A stretch of 64,000 nt of DNA from Corynebacterium stationis (lineage in GTDB: Bacteria > Actinomycetota > Actinomycetes > Mycobacteriales > Mycobacteriaceae), in NCBI RefSeq assembly GCF_001941345.1, contig NZ_CP009251.1, positions 1,116,001 through 1,180,000 on the forward strand. Reading direction: 5' to 3'. Below, one piece after another: positions 42,902 to 52,552 of the stretch. Under the pieces are notes generated by a model. It was not told the DNA's origin. It made no database searches and worked only from the letters and a program-made list of their open reading frames with translations. The translations under genes and the position numbers were made by a program. Position 1 is the stretch's first letter, and every line of letters begins with the position of its first letter.

Positions 42902-43855
42902 TTAAATGTGTTCTTGTAGAAATTTTGCGGTTATGTCGAATGCTTCCTCACGCGCGTGAGGAAGGGATAAGAATACGTCGTGCCGCGCTCCCAAAATAGT
43001 GTACACGTCAACATCTTTGCCGAGGTGTGGTGCCCAGTGTTGAATCTGCTGTACATCCAGCACCGCGTCGGCCGTATCCGTTTCCGCGGTATAAGGCTGG
43101 TTCAGATGCGAGCGTGATGATGTCATCACCAATGTGGGCACTCCGACATCGATGCGGTCAGTGTGGACGAGGTGTTGTCCGTTTAGTACAGCGCGCAGCC
43201 ATCCTAAATATTTCAAGTGCCCACCTAAGGGTTTGAAAGTCATGTCATAGTTCCAGTCGGCATGGATGGATTGACCATAGGATTTTAGTCCACCGCCGGG
43301 CACCGCGAGGCGGGGGAAAATTTTGCCGACAACATTGACTACCCGGCGCAGGATGCCCACTTGCCAGTGGTTGAAGTACATCAAATCTAACCAAGGACTA
43401 TTGAGAACTAGGGCGGGGATTTTCTTACTGGGTGATTGGTTAAGCCACATCGATACGATGAGCCCAGCAGTGGAGTGGGCGAGGGGTACCACGCTTGGGT
43501 GCTGCTTTTCGATGACGCCCAAGGCGGCGTCAAGGTCTTCAAAGTAATACTCGAAGTTTGAGGCATAGTGCCATAGCTCGCCGTCCTGGTGAGCGCGGCC
43601 GCTTTTACGCAGATCGACAGCGTAAAAGGCATAACCTTGCTCGTGGAAATGCTGCGCAACGTGCGCCTGGAAGAAATAATCGGTCATTCCATGAACCCAC
43701 AATAGCGCCGGACGGCCGGCTATCGGTTCTGGCTGATAGCGAACCAGTACAGCCTGGACGTCCCCGGAACCGTCTGGATCTTTGCCCAAGGGAAGTGTAA
43801 GAGCTTCAAAGTCTTCTCCCAAGGTATCGGGCCGCCAATTGTGTAGTTGTTCCAT
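42902..43855 (-). CDS. Alpha/beta hydrolase (serine hydrolase)
   Basis: 317-aa cytoplasmic hydrolase of the lysophospholipase/monoglyceride lipase-like group. LLWVHGMTDYFFQ supplies the oxyanion HG, VPLAHSTAGLIVSMWL the nucleophile elbow (AHSTAG in place of GHSxG), TLVMTSSRS the region of the acid residue, and GARHDVF the catalytic His. Start taken at ATG 43855, 7 nt after TATATT (leaderless); an in-frame GTG lies two codons upstream. It forms a unit with mtr and diverges from mqo. Confidence 0.88.
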   Translation of the reverse strand: MEQLHNWRPDTLGEDFEALTLPLGKDPDGSGDVQAVLVRYQPEPIAGRPALLWVHGMTDYFFQAHVAQHFHEQGYAFYAVDLRKSGRAHQDGELWHYASNFEYYFEDLDAALGVIEKQHPSVVPLAHSTAGLIVSMWLNQSPSKKIPALVLNSPWLDLMYFNHWQVGILRRVVNVVGKIFPRLAVPGGGLKSYGQSIHADWNYDMTFKPLGGHLKYLGWLRAVLNGQHLVHTDRIDVGVPTLVMTSSRSHLNQPYTAETDTADAVLDVQQIQHWAPHLGKDVDVYTILGARHDVFLSLPHAREEAFDITAKFLQEHI

Positions 43856-44002
43856 AAACACAAATATAACGAATCTGAATTCATCGTGTTGCCTAGGCTG
43901 AATCTACTTTTAGGCACCCTTAGGCGTATGATTATAAGAGATGCGTGCTGTGTGCGCCTTTAAATTTATAACTTTTATTCGATGACGAAGAGGTAATGTC
44001 TG

Positions 44003-45511
44003 GTGTCCCCCGCAAAGAATGCAGGCCAAGCAGTTGATACCGTCGACGTCGCACTTATTGGTGCTGGCGTCATGAGCGCGACCCTGGGTGCGATGCTCAG
44101 GGAGCTGGAACCAAGTTGGACGCAGATGATTTTTGAGCGTCTGGATGGCCCAGCTCTGGAATCATCTTCCCCGTGGAATAATGCTGGTACCGGCCATTCC
44201 GCATTGTGCGAGTTGAACTACACGCCTGAAAAGGGCGGCAAGATTGATGTCTCCAAGGCAATGGCCATCAATGAGCAGTTCCAGGTGGCACGTCAGTTCT
44301 GGACCCACCAGGTCAACAACGGCATCCTGGTAGACCCACGCGAATTCATTAACCCAGTCCCACACGTGTCCTTCGCACAGGGCGAAATCCAGGTGGATTA
44401 CCTGAAGCGTCGCTATGACATGCTCAAAGACAACCACCTTTTCCCAGGCATGGAGTTTTCCGATGACCGGGAGGTCTTCAACGAGCACCTGCCATTGATG
44501 GGCCGTGGCCGTTCGGCAGACAGCAAGGTCGCTATCTCCTGGACCAATATCGGTACTGACGTTAACTTCGGTGCTTTGACCAAGCAGTTCTTGACCGCTG
44601 CACGCGCTGCAGGCACTGAAATTCGCTATGGCAACGAAGTAACCACCATCAAGCGTGACGGCGCTGGATGGAAGGTCTACACCAAGAACGTTCACACCGG
44701 TGACACCCAGATCGTCAACGCGAAGTTCGTCTTCGTTGGCGCTGGTGGCTACGCGCTTGACTTGCTGCGCAAGGCTGGCGTGCGTGAGGTTGCTGGCTAC
44801 GCTGGCTTCCCAGTCTCTGGTCTGTGGCTGCGCTCTACCAATAAGGACTTGGTAGAAGAGCACAACGCCAAGGTATACGGCAAGGCAGCTGTTGGCGCGC
44901 CACCAATGTCTGTTCCACACTTGGATACTCGCGTCATCGACGGTGAGAAGAGCTTGCTCTTTGGCCCCTACGGCGGCTGGAGCCCGAAGTTCTTGAAGCA
45001 GGGTTCTTACATCGACCTGTTCAAGTCCATTCGCCCTTCCAATATACCTTCCTACCTGGGCGTTGCCGCGCAGGAGTTCGGTCTGACCAAGTATCTTGTG
45101 CAGGAAGTGCTGAAGGACTTCGATGACCGCGTGGAAGCACTGCGCGAATACGTGCCTAGCGCAGATGGCGCGGATTGGGAGACCGTTATTGCGGGTCAGC
45201 GCGTACAGGTTATTAAGCCTGCAGCTGCTCCTCGTTTCGGTTCCTTAGAGTTCGGCACCACCTTGATCAACAACCCAGAGGGCAATATCGCTGGTCTGCT
45301 CGGTGCATCACCGGGTGCATCGATTGCTCCAGCAGTCATGCTGGAGCTTCTGGAGCGCTGCTTCGGCGAACACATGATCGGCTGGGCCGACAAGCTGTAC
45401 GAAATGATTCCTTCCTACGGCGAGAAGCTGGGCAAGAACCCGAAGCTCTTCGAAGAAATCTGGGAGATCACCCAGAAGACTCTGCAGCTGGAAAACGCTC
45501 CAGAGTTCTAA
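44003..45511 (+). CDS. mqo: Malate:quinone oxidoreductase
   Basis: Peripheral membrane FAD enzyme that oxidises malate and passes electrons to menaquinone, a main TCA step in corynebacteria. FAD motif DVALIGAGVMSATLGAMLRELEPSW; SSSPWNNAGTGHSALCELNYTPE; FVFVGAGGYALDLLRKAG; GLLGASPGASIAPAVMLELLERCF. 502 aa, very close to the known Corynebacterium enzyme. The GTG is served by AAGAGG at 9 nt spacing; an out-of-frame ATG lies 7 nt upstream. The last bases overlap the convergent selO gene. Confidence 0.97.
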   Translation: MSPAKNAGQAVDTVDVALIGAGVMSATLGAMLRELEPSWTQMIFERLDGPALESSSPWNNAGTGHSALCELNYTPEKGGKIDVSKAMAINEQFQVARQFWTHQVNNGILVDPREFINPVPHVSFAQGEIQVDYLKRRYDMLKDNHLFPGMEFSDDREVFNEHLPLMGRGRSADSKVAISWTNIGTDVNFGALTKQFLTAARAAGTEIRYGNEVTTIKRDGAGWKVYTKNVHTGDTQIVNAKFVFVGAGGYALDLLRKAGVREVAGYAGFPVSGLWLRSTNKDLVEEHNAKVYGKAAVGAPPMSVPHLDTRVIDGEKSLLFGPYGGWSPKFLKQGSYIDLFKSIRPSNIPSYLGVAAQEFGLTKYLVQEVLKDFDDRVEALREYVPSADGADWETVIAGQRVQVIKPAAAPRFGSLEFGTTLINNPEGNIAGLLGASPGASIAPAVMLELLERCFGEHMIGWADKLYEMIPSYGEKLGKNPKLFEEIWEITQKTLQLENAPEF

Positions 45512-46695
45512 GTCCCGCAGAAGGTTAAAAACCCCTCGAGGTCGCCCGGGTTGGATAAATCCGGGTGATACTCCTGGGGCTTTTTTACTGCTTCCAGCAG
45601 CTCCAAGTAGTAGGAGAGATCCCCATCAGTTGCCTGTTTGAGTGCCTTATCCAGTGGCTGATTGCGTGGGATGGTGATGGGGGAGTCGGGATTTTGCTTA
45701 TGGTTTTCCACGGTGATATCGCCCTCGATCTCTTGGACATCTTCTGCTTCTAAAGCAGCGTTCATGATGTCGGTGAATTCGGCCATGGTGGAGTTGGCGA
45801 TATCGATGGCGTGGTTCGGATCTTCATCGAAAAGCGGCAAAAGTGTTTCCGCTAACCGAGCCAAGTTCCAGCCTAAAATGCTCGGCTGATTGCCGTAGCG
45901 ATAGCGTCCTTGCGTATCGATGGAAGAAAAATAGGTGTTGATATCAAACTGCTCCATAAAAGCACACGGGCCATAATCGATGGTCTCACCCGATAAAGTG
46001 GTGTTATCGGTATTCATGACGCCGTGGATAAACCCTAACCGCTGCCATTTTGCGACTGTGTTCGCTTGCGCGTGCATGACCTTGCGGAAAAGCCCTTGAT
46101 AGTCTTCACCCGGATAGTGTCGGGCGATGGCATAATCAGCCACTGGTTTAATCTGATCCGTCATCGCCGCGTATTGCATGGTGCCCACACGCAGGTGGCT
46201 TGCGGCAGTACGCACGACAATCGCACCGGGAACAACCCTGTCACGCTGGATTTTGCGGCCCGTGCTGATAACCGCCAACCCGCGCGTGGTTGGAACCCCT
46301 AGCGCGTGCATGGCCTCGGAAACAAGGTATTCGCGCAGCATCGGCCCGAGTGCACCGCGGCCATCGGAACCAGGGCGGGAAAAGGGAGTGCGTCCAATTC
46401 CTTTGGCGTGGATATCTTGCCCGCCAATTTCGCCGAGTAAAAGCGCTCGGCCATCACCTAAGACAGGGGAGAGCTGGCCGAATTGATGCCCAGAATAGGC
46501 TTGCGCATAAGCAGTGCCGGAGCGGCCAAGCAGGAATTTTAAGCCCTTGTCAGACTTGAGAAAGTCGACGTCAAGACCGAGGCTTTCTGCTAATGGTTCA
46601 TTGAGCAGGACCAGTTGCGGATCCGGTTGTTCTTCACCGTGGGCCGCGCGGACCATATCTGGCAACGCTTCGGCATAGCTGTGTTCTAATTTCAT
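45508..46695 (-). CDS. selO: SelO (YdiU) family protein adenylyltransferase
   Basis: Pseudokinase-fold enzyme that AMPylates proteins, linked to oxidative stress. Signatures: YAQAYSGHQFGQLSPVLGDGRALLLGE, DIHAKGIGRTPFSRPGSDGRGALGPMLREYLVSEAMHALGVPTTR, GFIHGVMNTDNTTLSGETIDYGP with the active-site Asn/Asp, and the terminal TFCGT. The Cys there is the position of the redox Cys or Sec in relatives. At 395 aa it is much shorter than the 478-aa E. coli protein, mostly in the C-terminal third. The ATG overlaps the phzF stop (ATGA). Confidence 0.92.
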   Translation of the reverse strand: MKLEHSYAEALPDMVRAAHGEEQPDPQLVLLNEPLAESLGLDVDFLKSDKGLKFLLGRSGTAYAQAYSGHQFGQLSPVLGDGRALLLGEIGGQDIHAKGIGRTPFSRPGSDGRGALGPMLREYLVSEAMHALGVPTTRGLAVISTGRKIQRDRVVPGAIVVRTAASHLRVGTMQYAAMTDQIKPVADYAIARHYPGEDYQGLFRKVMHAQANTVAKWQRLGFIHGVMNTDNTTLSGETIDYGPCAFMEQFDINTYFSSIDTQGRYRYGNQPSILGWNLARLAETLLPLFDEDPNHAIDIANSTMAEFTDIMNAALEAEDVQEIEGDITVENHKQNPDSPITIPRNQPLDKALKQATDGDLSYYLELLEAVKKPQEYHPDLSNPGDLEGFLTFCGT

Positions 46696-47534
46696 GAGGT
46701 TAACTTCCCGGCGACGCGGATGTGTACGCTGCCGCCGATCCAAATTTCTTTTCCGTCATCGAAGACGTGGATGATGCCATCTCGGCCGAGTTGGCTACCT
46801 TGGCTGGCCGTATAAGTGTCTGGAACGTGTCCGCGTTCGCGCATAAACTGCGCCACTGAGCCATTCAAAGAACCGGTTACGGGGTCTTCGAGGCCGAACA
46901 TGAAGGCGCGGACTTCATAAGCAGGGCCCTGCCCGTCATAGGTGCCCACCACGCCCACTTTTTGTTGGTGCTGGCTTTTTGGCTTTAGCTGCTTCACGGC
47001 TGTGGCATCGCGCAGCTGCAGGATTTTCCAGCCGGGGCCGTTATCGCCCCAGCCGTGGTCGATAACCTCATCTGAAGAAATATTGAGCGCATCGCAGGCG
47101 CTGGCGAGCTCGTCGGCGGAAAGGGGGCCAGACTTGAGCAGCTCAGGTGTCGCGAAAGAGAAGATCTTCTGCTTTTCCCCTTCGTTATTGCGGATGGCTT
47201 CTTCTTGAATAGTAACCAGTCCCAGCGCGCACTCTTGGACAATGCGACCATGTTTGTGCGGTTCAATGCCCAAAGAACGCCAGGCACGCGCGCTGCCGAG
47301 GGTGGGGTGGCCGGCAAAGGGGAGTTCTTCAAAGGGCGTGAAAATGCGGACGCGATAGTCGGCAGAAGACTCTGTAGGCGGAAGCAGGAAGGAAGTCTCG
47401 GAGAAGTTAATCCACGCGGCGATGGATTGCATTTGTTCGGTGTCTAATTCACCGGCATTCGCGACAACCGCCAAAGGATTGCCGGAAAAGGGCGTGGTGG
47501 CAAAAACATCAACTTCAAAATACTCATGCTCCAT
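46692..47534 (-). CDS. PhzF family isomerase-like protein
   Basis: 280-aa protein with the diaminopimelate-epimerase fold. N-terminal FEVDVFATTPFSGNPLAVVANAGEL, NFSETSFLLPP with the conserved Glu, RIFTPFEELPFAGHPTLGSA and the second-domain GLEDPVTGSLNGSVAQFM are typical. Substrate unknown; no phenazine genes are near. TAGACT at 47547-47542 ends 7 nt before the ATG, so the mRNA is probably leaderless. It leads a two-gene unit with selO and diverges from the DUF4921 gene. Confidence 0.9.
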   Translation of the reverse strand: MEHEYFEVDVFATTPFSGNPLAVVANAGELDTEQMQSIAAWINFSETSFLLPPTESSADYRVRIFTPFEELPFAGHPTLGSARAWRSLGIEPHKHGRIVQECALGLVTIQEEAIRNNEGEKQKIFSFATPELLKSGPLSADELASACDALNISSDEVIDHGWGDNGPGWKILQLRDATAVKQLKPKSQHQQKVGVVGTYDGQGPAYEVRAFMFGLEDPVTGSLNGSVAQFMRERGHVPDTYTASQGSQLGRDGIIHVFDDGKEIWIGGSVHIRVAGKLTS

Positions 47535-47592
47535 GCCTCATAGTCTAGGTCACTGCCACCAGGGGACTGCAAGGGATTTAGTATTTAACTTC

Positions 47593-48732
47593 ATGACCTC
47601 AAAATTTTCCCCATTTACGCAAATGGCTGACGGTACTGTGAAACAAATCAACCCCTTTTCAGGCACTGAGGTCTGGACCGTGCCGGGGCGGGCACATCGC
47701 CCTTTCGACGAAGTAACACCAGAATCCAAGGCGTCCTCGTGTGCTTTTTGCTGGGATCGGAAACTAGAAACTCCGCCGGAGAAAGCACGCATGCTTTCCG
47801 ATGCCACCATCTTGCGTAACGTGCCTGTACCCCAGCTGGATGCCACGGACCCGGATTTTCGGCGCATCCCGAATCTATTTGACATAGTCAGCTTTGATTA
47901 CTGGCACGCCAACTACGGGCTGGACGCAAATTATGCGCTTATCGATGCCTACTTAAACGATGACAGTGGCTATCAGCATGTCCAACAAGTGGTGGTGGCA
48001 AAGACTAAACAGCGGCTCGAAGGAAAGGAGCTCGCATTCGCAGCCCGCGGTTTTTTCTCCGGCGGCCATGATGTGATTGTGGCGCGCAGTCACACCAAAT
48101 CTTCCGGAGAGATGTCCAAAGAAGAGCACGCGCGCTTTATCTCCTTTACCGCTGATTCGATGCGAGACCTGTATGAGCGCCACCCGCATGCGAATTATGT
48201 GGTGGCCTTTCAGAATTGGCTCAAACCTGCCGGGACATCTTTTGACCACCTGCACAAGCAACTAGTCGCCATTGATGACCGCGGCCGGGCGCTGCGTAAT
48301 CTTGAACCCCTGGTGCTAGAAAACCCGAATATCTTCCAGGACAAGGGACTTGATGTCGCGCGGCGCCATAACCTGATTATCGAAGAAAATGAGCATGCGG
48401 TGCTTTTTGCAGGCTTCGGACACAGGTATCCGACCCTGGAGGTCTATTCGAAGCATCCAGGGCGCCCGTGGGAGCACAGCGAAGAGCAAATTCGTGGACT
48501 CAGTGATGTTTTGCATACCGCGCACGTAGCGATTGGCAGCAATGTTGCCTGCAACGAAGAATGGCACCACCAGCCGGCAGATGTCAGCTGTGCGATGCCA
48601 TGGCGAATCAACCTGAAATTACGCGTGTCCACGCTCGCGGGGTTTGAAGGTGGCACGCATATCTACATCAACACCATTTCCCCATGGGATCTGCGCGATA
48701 AGATCTTGGCAGCGCTAGACAACCATCGTTAG
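47593..48732 (+). CDS. DUF4921 family protein (GalT/HIT-like fold)
   Basis: 379-aa actinobacterial protein. CAFCWDRKLETPP near residue 50 resembles a zinc-binding Cys pair, and TSFDHLHKQLVAID carries an H-x-H pair as in the HIT/GalT superfamily; RVSTLAGFEGGTHIYINTISP lies near the end. It may be a nucleotidyl-transfer or hydrolysis enzyme; the substrate is unknown. The ATG at 47593, 8 nt after TAGTAT, is preferred over an open extension to 47422 that lies antisense in phzF. The 3' end overlaps convergent yaaA by 18 bp. Confidence 0.85.
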   Translation: MTSKFSPFTQMADGTVKQINPFSGTEVWTVPGRAHRPFDEVTPESKASSCAFCWDRKLETPPEKARMLSDATILRNVPVPQLDATDPDFRRIPNLFDIVSFDYWHANYGLDANYALIDAYLNDDSGYQHVQQVVVAKTKQRLEGKELAFAARGFFSGGHDVIVARSHTKSSGEMSKEEHARFISFTADSMRDLYERHPHANYVVAFQNWLKPAGTSFDHLHKQLVAIDDRGRALRNLEPLVLENPNIFQDKGLDVARRHNLIIEENEHAVLFAGFGHRYPTLEVYSKHPGRPWEHSEEQIRGLSDVLHTAHVAIGSNVACNEEWHHQPADVSCAMPWRINLKLRVSTLAGFEGGTHIYINTISPWDLRDKILAALDNHR

Positions 48733-49404
48733 CTGCTTGCCGTTGACTTCGGTGAACTTAAAGCCCGGAGTGTCCATGATGTCATCAATGCTGGTGATGA
48801 CTTTGTCGGCGATTGCGCGCGCGAGTTGGCCTTTGTAAAACTTGTTGAAGTGTGAGATCACTTTTCCTTCGGAATTTTCCACGCGCACCGTTACCGCGTC
48901 TTTGACCTTGCCGAGTGTTTGATAAGTACCTGAGCGCAGGTCGATGATGAAGTCATTTTCGGCCTCAAGTGCTTGCGTGATCGATTTTCCCCAGCGTGAC
49001 TTCATGGTGGCATCGTCAAGCTTTGTGCCGCCGGATAGCCGATAAAACGGAATCATGTCCCGCGCGCGAACAACCCCGAACAGCGCTGAGCCGATTGCCA
49101 GCTGATCCCATGCTTTTCCGGAGAGGGTTTTGGCATCTAATGCGTCGTATAAAACGCCCGTGTAGCGATACAATGCCGGCATGGTGGGGCCGGTGAGAAG
49201 CTTTGTGTTTTCTTCTGCCTCCGGGCGCAGGGTTTCCGATATCTTTAACGCCTTCATTGCTTCGTCAACATCATAATTGCGCAGTACATCGACTATATTT
49301 TCTCGATTTTCTTGCAAACTGGGAAAGGACAGCGAGGCCAAATTTAAAGCTGGCCCGTCGCCGCCAAAAGCTTTTGTTTCACTAGGAGGGAGGATAATGA
49401 GCAT
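48715..49404 (-). CDS. yaaA: Peroxide stress protein YaaA
   Basis: 229-aa DUF328/UPF0246 protein. [20 protein letters not shown] is the family start, with [15 protein letters not shown] and IIDLRSGTY...[15 protein letters not shown] further on. In E. coli it limits free iron under peroxide stress; it has DNA-binding features. TAATGT lies 6 nt before the ATG on the minus strand, so the mRNA is likely leaderless. Divergent from proS with only 30 bp between start codons. Confidence 0.93.
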   Translation of the reverse strand: MLIILPPSETKAFGGDGPALNLASLSFPSLQENRENIVDVLRNYDVDEAMKALKISETLRPEAEENTKLLTGPTMPALYRYTGVLYDALDAKTLSGKAWDQLAIGSALFGVVRARDMIPFYRLSGGTKLDDATMKSRWGKSITQALEAENDFIIDLRSGTYQTLGKVKDAVTVRVENSEGKVISHFNKFYKGQLARAIADKVITSIDDIMDTPGFKFTEVNGKQLTMVV

Positions 49405-49434
49405 GCTTTTACATTAGCCGTGTATTTTAGGATC

Positions 49435-51183
49435 ATGATTACTCGCCTTTCTGAGCTGTTTTTGCGTACCTTGCGGGAAGATCCCGCAGAAGCTGAAGTT
49501 CCAAGCCACAAGCTACTTGTTCGCGCAGGTTACCTGCGCCGTGCCGCACCCGGTGTTTATTCCTGGTTGCCACTGGGGCTTCGCACCCTGCGCAAGATTG
49601 AAGATGTTGTGCGTGAAGAAATGAATGCTATCGGCGGCCAAGAGCTACTATTCCCAGCGCTTCTGCCACGTGAACCATATGAGCTTACGGATCGCTGGAC
49701 CGAATATGGCGATAACTTGTTCCGCCTGAAAGACCGCAAGGGCGCGGACATGCTGCTGGGGCCAACCCATGAGGAGATGTTTGCCCAAACGGTTAAAGAC
49801 TTGTACTCCTCATATAAGGATTTCCCGGTTACGCTGTACCAAATCCAGACCAAGTACCGCGACGAAGAGCGTCCACGCGCGGGTATCTTGCGCGGCCGTG
49901 AATTCATCATGAAGGACTCATACTCCTTCGATATGTCTGATGAAGGCCTCGAAGAGTCCTATGCGCGCCACCGCAAGGCGTATCAAAATATCTTTGACCG
50001 CTTAGGTATCGAGTACGCGATTTGCCGCGCGACTTCGGGTGCTATGGGCGGTTCAGCCTCAGAAGAGTTCCTCGCGGTCTCGGAGGTTGGCGAGGACACC
50101 TTCGTGCATGCCACCGATGGTGATTACGCAGCGAATGTTGAAGCCGTGGTTACTCCTGTTCCTGCGGAAATTGACTTCACCAACTTGCCTGAGGCAAAGG
50201 TCTACGAAACCCCAGATTCAGAGACCATCGACACCTTGGTCGAGTGGGCGCGTGCAGAAGGCATTACTATCGATGGCCGCGAGGTCACCGCTGATGACAC
50301 CTTAAAGTGCATGATGGTCAAGATCACCCAGCCAGGCGAGGAGCCAGAGCTGGCTGGCGTTTTGATTCCAGGCAGCCGCGCCTTGGCACCAAAACGTCTG
50401 GAAGCAGCGTTGGAGCCAGCGACCTTTGAGCTAGCTACCGATGCTGACTTCAAGGAGAATTCCTTCTTGGTCAAGGGCTATGTTGGCCCGCGTGGCCTCA
50501 ACTCCAATGGCGTTAAGGTCTACGCTGACCCACGCGTGGTCTCCGGTACTTCTTGGATCACCGGTGCTGATAATAGGAACCACCACGTGGTTGGTTTGGT
50601 TGCAGGCCGTGATTTCCAGATTGATGAGGTTGTTGAAGCGTCTGAGATTCATGAGGGCGACCCAGCTCCAGAAGGACAAGGCACTCTGACTCTGAAGCGC
50701 GGCATTGAGCTTGGCCACATCTTCCAACTGGGCCGTAAGTACACCGAAGCTTTCGATGTGCAGATTCTGGATGAAAACGGCAAGCGCGCTGTACCTACCA
50801 TGGGTTCCTACGGCATTGGTGTCTCGCGCATGATGGCGGTCCTTGCTGAGCAGCGCCATGATGAAAAGGGCCTGAATTGGCCGCTCGATGTTGCTCCTTA
50901 CCAGGTGCATGTGGCGGTTGCGAACAAGGACCAGGATGCGATTGAAGCCGGCAATAAGCTGGTGGAAGCACTGGACAAGGCCGGCGTCGAGGTGCTTTTC
51001 GATGACCGCCCGAAAGTTTCTCCTGGCGTCAAATTTAAGGATGCCGAATTGCTCGGCATGCCATTCTGCGCAATCTTGGGCCGTTCTTTCAAAGACGGCA
51101 TCATCGAATTGCGCATTCGTGGCGGCGAAACCTTGGAAGTACCAGCAGATTCCATCGTGGAAGAGCTGCTCGCGCGACTATAG
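49435..51183 (+). CDS. proS: Prolyl-tRNA synthetase (bacterial type)
   Basis: Charges tRNA-Pro. Class II catalytic core: [93 protein letters not shown] and [18 protein letters not shown] YbaK-like editing domain is inserted at about 225-385, then the anticodon-binding domain. 582 aa. ATG 49435 is 6 nt after TATTTT (49423-49428), pointing to a leaderless mRNA; an upstream in-frame codon at 49420 lies inside that promoter. Confidence 0.97.
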   Translation: MITRLSELFLRTLREDPAEAEVPSHKLLVRAGYLRRAAPGVYSWLPLGLRTLRKIEDVVREEMNAIGGQELLFPALLPREPYELTDRWTEYGDNLFRLKDRKGADMLLGPTHEEMFAQTVKDLYSSYKDFPVTLYQIQTKYRDEERPRAGILRGREFIMKDSYSFDMSDEGLEESYARHRKAYQNIFDRLGIEYAICRATSGAMGGSASEEFLAVSEVGEDTFVHATDGDYAANVEAVVTPVPAEIDFTNLPEAKVYETPDSETIDTLVEWARAEGITIDGREVTADDTLKCMMVKITQPGEEPELAGVLIPGSRALAPKRLEAALEPATFELATDADFKENSFLVKGYVGPRGLNSNGVKVYADPRVVSGTSWITGADNRNHHVVGLVAGRDFQIDEVVEASEIHEGDPAPEGQGTLTLKRGIELGHIFQLGRKYTEAFDVQILDENGKRAVPTMGSYGIGVSRMMAVLAEQRHDEKGLNWPLDVAPYQVHVAVANKDQDAIEAGNKLVEALDKAGVEVLFDDRPKVSPGVKFKDAELLGMPFCAILGRSFKDGIIELRIRGGETLEVPADSIVEELLARL

Positions 51184-51906
51184 TTTTGCGGCTGCGTGAA
51201 TGAGCCAGTTGCGCCACTGCGAATCTTTTGCGGTGGCTGCGGCGGCTTCGAAGTGATTTCGGCTAGAATGCACTAGTTCCTCAGCGAATTGTTCCGCGGA
51301 AGAATCATCTGGCCAGTCAGCGGAATACGCGGGGGAAGATGCGGGGGCATCTTCCCCGAGTAGGTTTTGCAGTTCTAAAATCAGCTCCGCATGCGCTTGC
51401 GCGTCAACTCCTGCGCCATGAGCCTCGGCAACATCGAGTCCATACACCGTGGCATATTCAAACTCTAAAAGTTCTGTCGCTTGGGTGAGTGTATCTTCAC
51501 TGGGGGCATCGGGAAGCGGTGCGTCACCGCTAGCTAACTGGACGGCTTGGCGGGCAAGCAGCGGGCGGGATTCCTGCGGAGCCTTATCCATCAGCTCGAC
51601 TAACTGTGCCACTGCGGCTTGGGCTGACGTACTTGGGCCGGCTGGGTCTTCTTCATCGATGTGGCAGGTTTGCGGAACCTCACCATTTTCTTCCACACCG
51701 CAGATCCGGTTCACCTCTGCGAAGAGCTCTTCTGATTGCTTCAGGCGCAATTTCCCGTAGTTGGAGTCATCGGCATCAGCGCGCGCGGTTTGCGCAAGCT
51801 CCACTAAGGCGGAATCTGGCCGTGGGCCAAAGAAATCCACAACGGCACAGGAAGACAGCACTGGGACGCACGCAAGAAGCGCTACAAGAGAAAGTCGGCG
51901 ATTCAC
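51178..51906 (-). CDS. Lipoprotein with a DUF4439 (ferritin-like) domain
   Basis: 242-aa probable lipoprotein. The signal [20 protein letters not shown] has a lipobox ending at C20. An acidic middle with two Cys ([14 protein letters not shown]) is followed by a C-terminal helical domain (about 145-242): [19 protein letters not shown]...[12 protein letters not shown] fits the DUF4439 pattern. Genes of this kind sit between proS and rimP in mycobacteria and corynebacteria. Function unknown. The stop overlaps the proS stop region by 6 bp. Confidence 0.83.
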   Translation of the reverse strand: MNRRLSLVALLACVPVLSSCAVVDFFGPRPDSALVELAQTARADADDSNYGKLRLKQSEELFAEVNRICGVEENGEVPQTCHIDEEDPAGPSTSAQAAVAQLVELMDKAPQESRPLLARQAVQLASGDAPLPDAPSEDTLTQATELLEFEYATVYGLDVAEAHGAGVDAQAHAELILELQNLLGEDAPASSPAYSADWPDDSSAEQFAEELVHSSRNHFEAAAATAKDSQWRNWLIHAAAKL

Positions 51907-51944
51907 GTGGAAGACCTTACCCGCTCACCGTTAAGCTAGAAGTT

Positions 51945-52484
51945 ATGGCTTTCCCAAGTGAACAAAAATTAGAAGAATTCCTCGCCCCGATTTTAGCTGA
52001 CCACCAACTTGATGTGGAACAGATCAAAACCACCAAGGCGGGCAAGAAATCCCAGGTAGTCATCCGAATCGATGGGGAGAATCGTCCATCCTCGGATGTG
52101 CTTGAACAGATGTCGCGCATCATCGGCGAAGCCTTCGACGCCGCGGAAGAATCCGGTGAACTCAACTTCGGTGCCGGTTACACCCTCGAAATCTCTACTC
52201 CAGGGGTAGACCTACCGCTGACTGCTGCGCGACACTTTCGACGCAACCGTGGCCGAAAGATTAAATCCTCACTCGGTGAGCTGCGCATCGGCGCTTTAAG
52301 CGAAGATGAACTAAACGTGGTTGTTGTAACAAGCACCAAAGATATAGCCAAGGTACAGGTACAGCGATTGGAAAACCTTGTGGGTTCAGTGGTAGAAATT
52401 GAATTCGCACCTGCTCCCACCGTAGAGCAGGATATCGTCGAGCTCAGCTTCGAAGCTGCCAAGGAATTGGCGGCGGAAGACTAA
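51945..52484 (+). CDS. rimP: Ribosome maturation factor RimP
   Basis: Needed for late 30S assembly. 179 aa: FPSEQKLEEFLAPILADHQLDVEQIKTTKAGKKSQVVIRIDGENRPSSDVLEQMSRIIGEAFD is the N-terminal domain, with YTLEISTPGVDLPLTAARHFRRNRGR the conserved signature, then a C-terminal SH3-like domain. ATG 51945 is chosen: TAAGCT ends 7 nt upstream (leaderless). The open frame back to 51606 is antisense to the lipoprotein gene. Start of the rimP-nusA-ylxR-infB-rbfA group. Confidence 0.95.
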   Translation: MAFPSEQKLEEFLAPILADHQLDVEQIKTTKAGKKSQVVIRIDGENRPSSDVLEQMSRIIGEAFDAAEESGELNFGAGYTLEISTPGVDLPLTAARHFRRNRGRKIKSSLGELRIGALSEDELNVVVVTSTKDIAKVQVQRLENLVGSVVEIEFAPAPTVEQDIVELSFEAAKELAAED

Positions 52485-52552
52485 GCTGGCCAAATAGGCT
52501 GACTGCTTGCTTACAAAGCAGTAATTGTTGGAATCGTTTAAAGGATGAATAA

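Noticed and set aside
47422..47592. N-terminal extension of the DUF4921 gene
   Set aside because: Lies antisense within phzF, and a well-placed -10 box supports the ATG at 47593.
51606..51944. N-terminal extension of rimP
   Set aside because: Antisense to the lipoprotein gene; RimP homology begins at ATG 51945.
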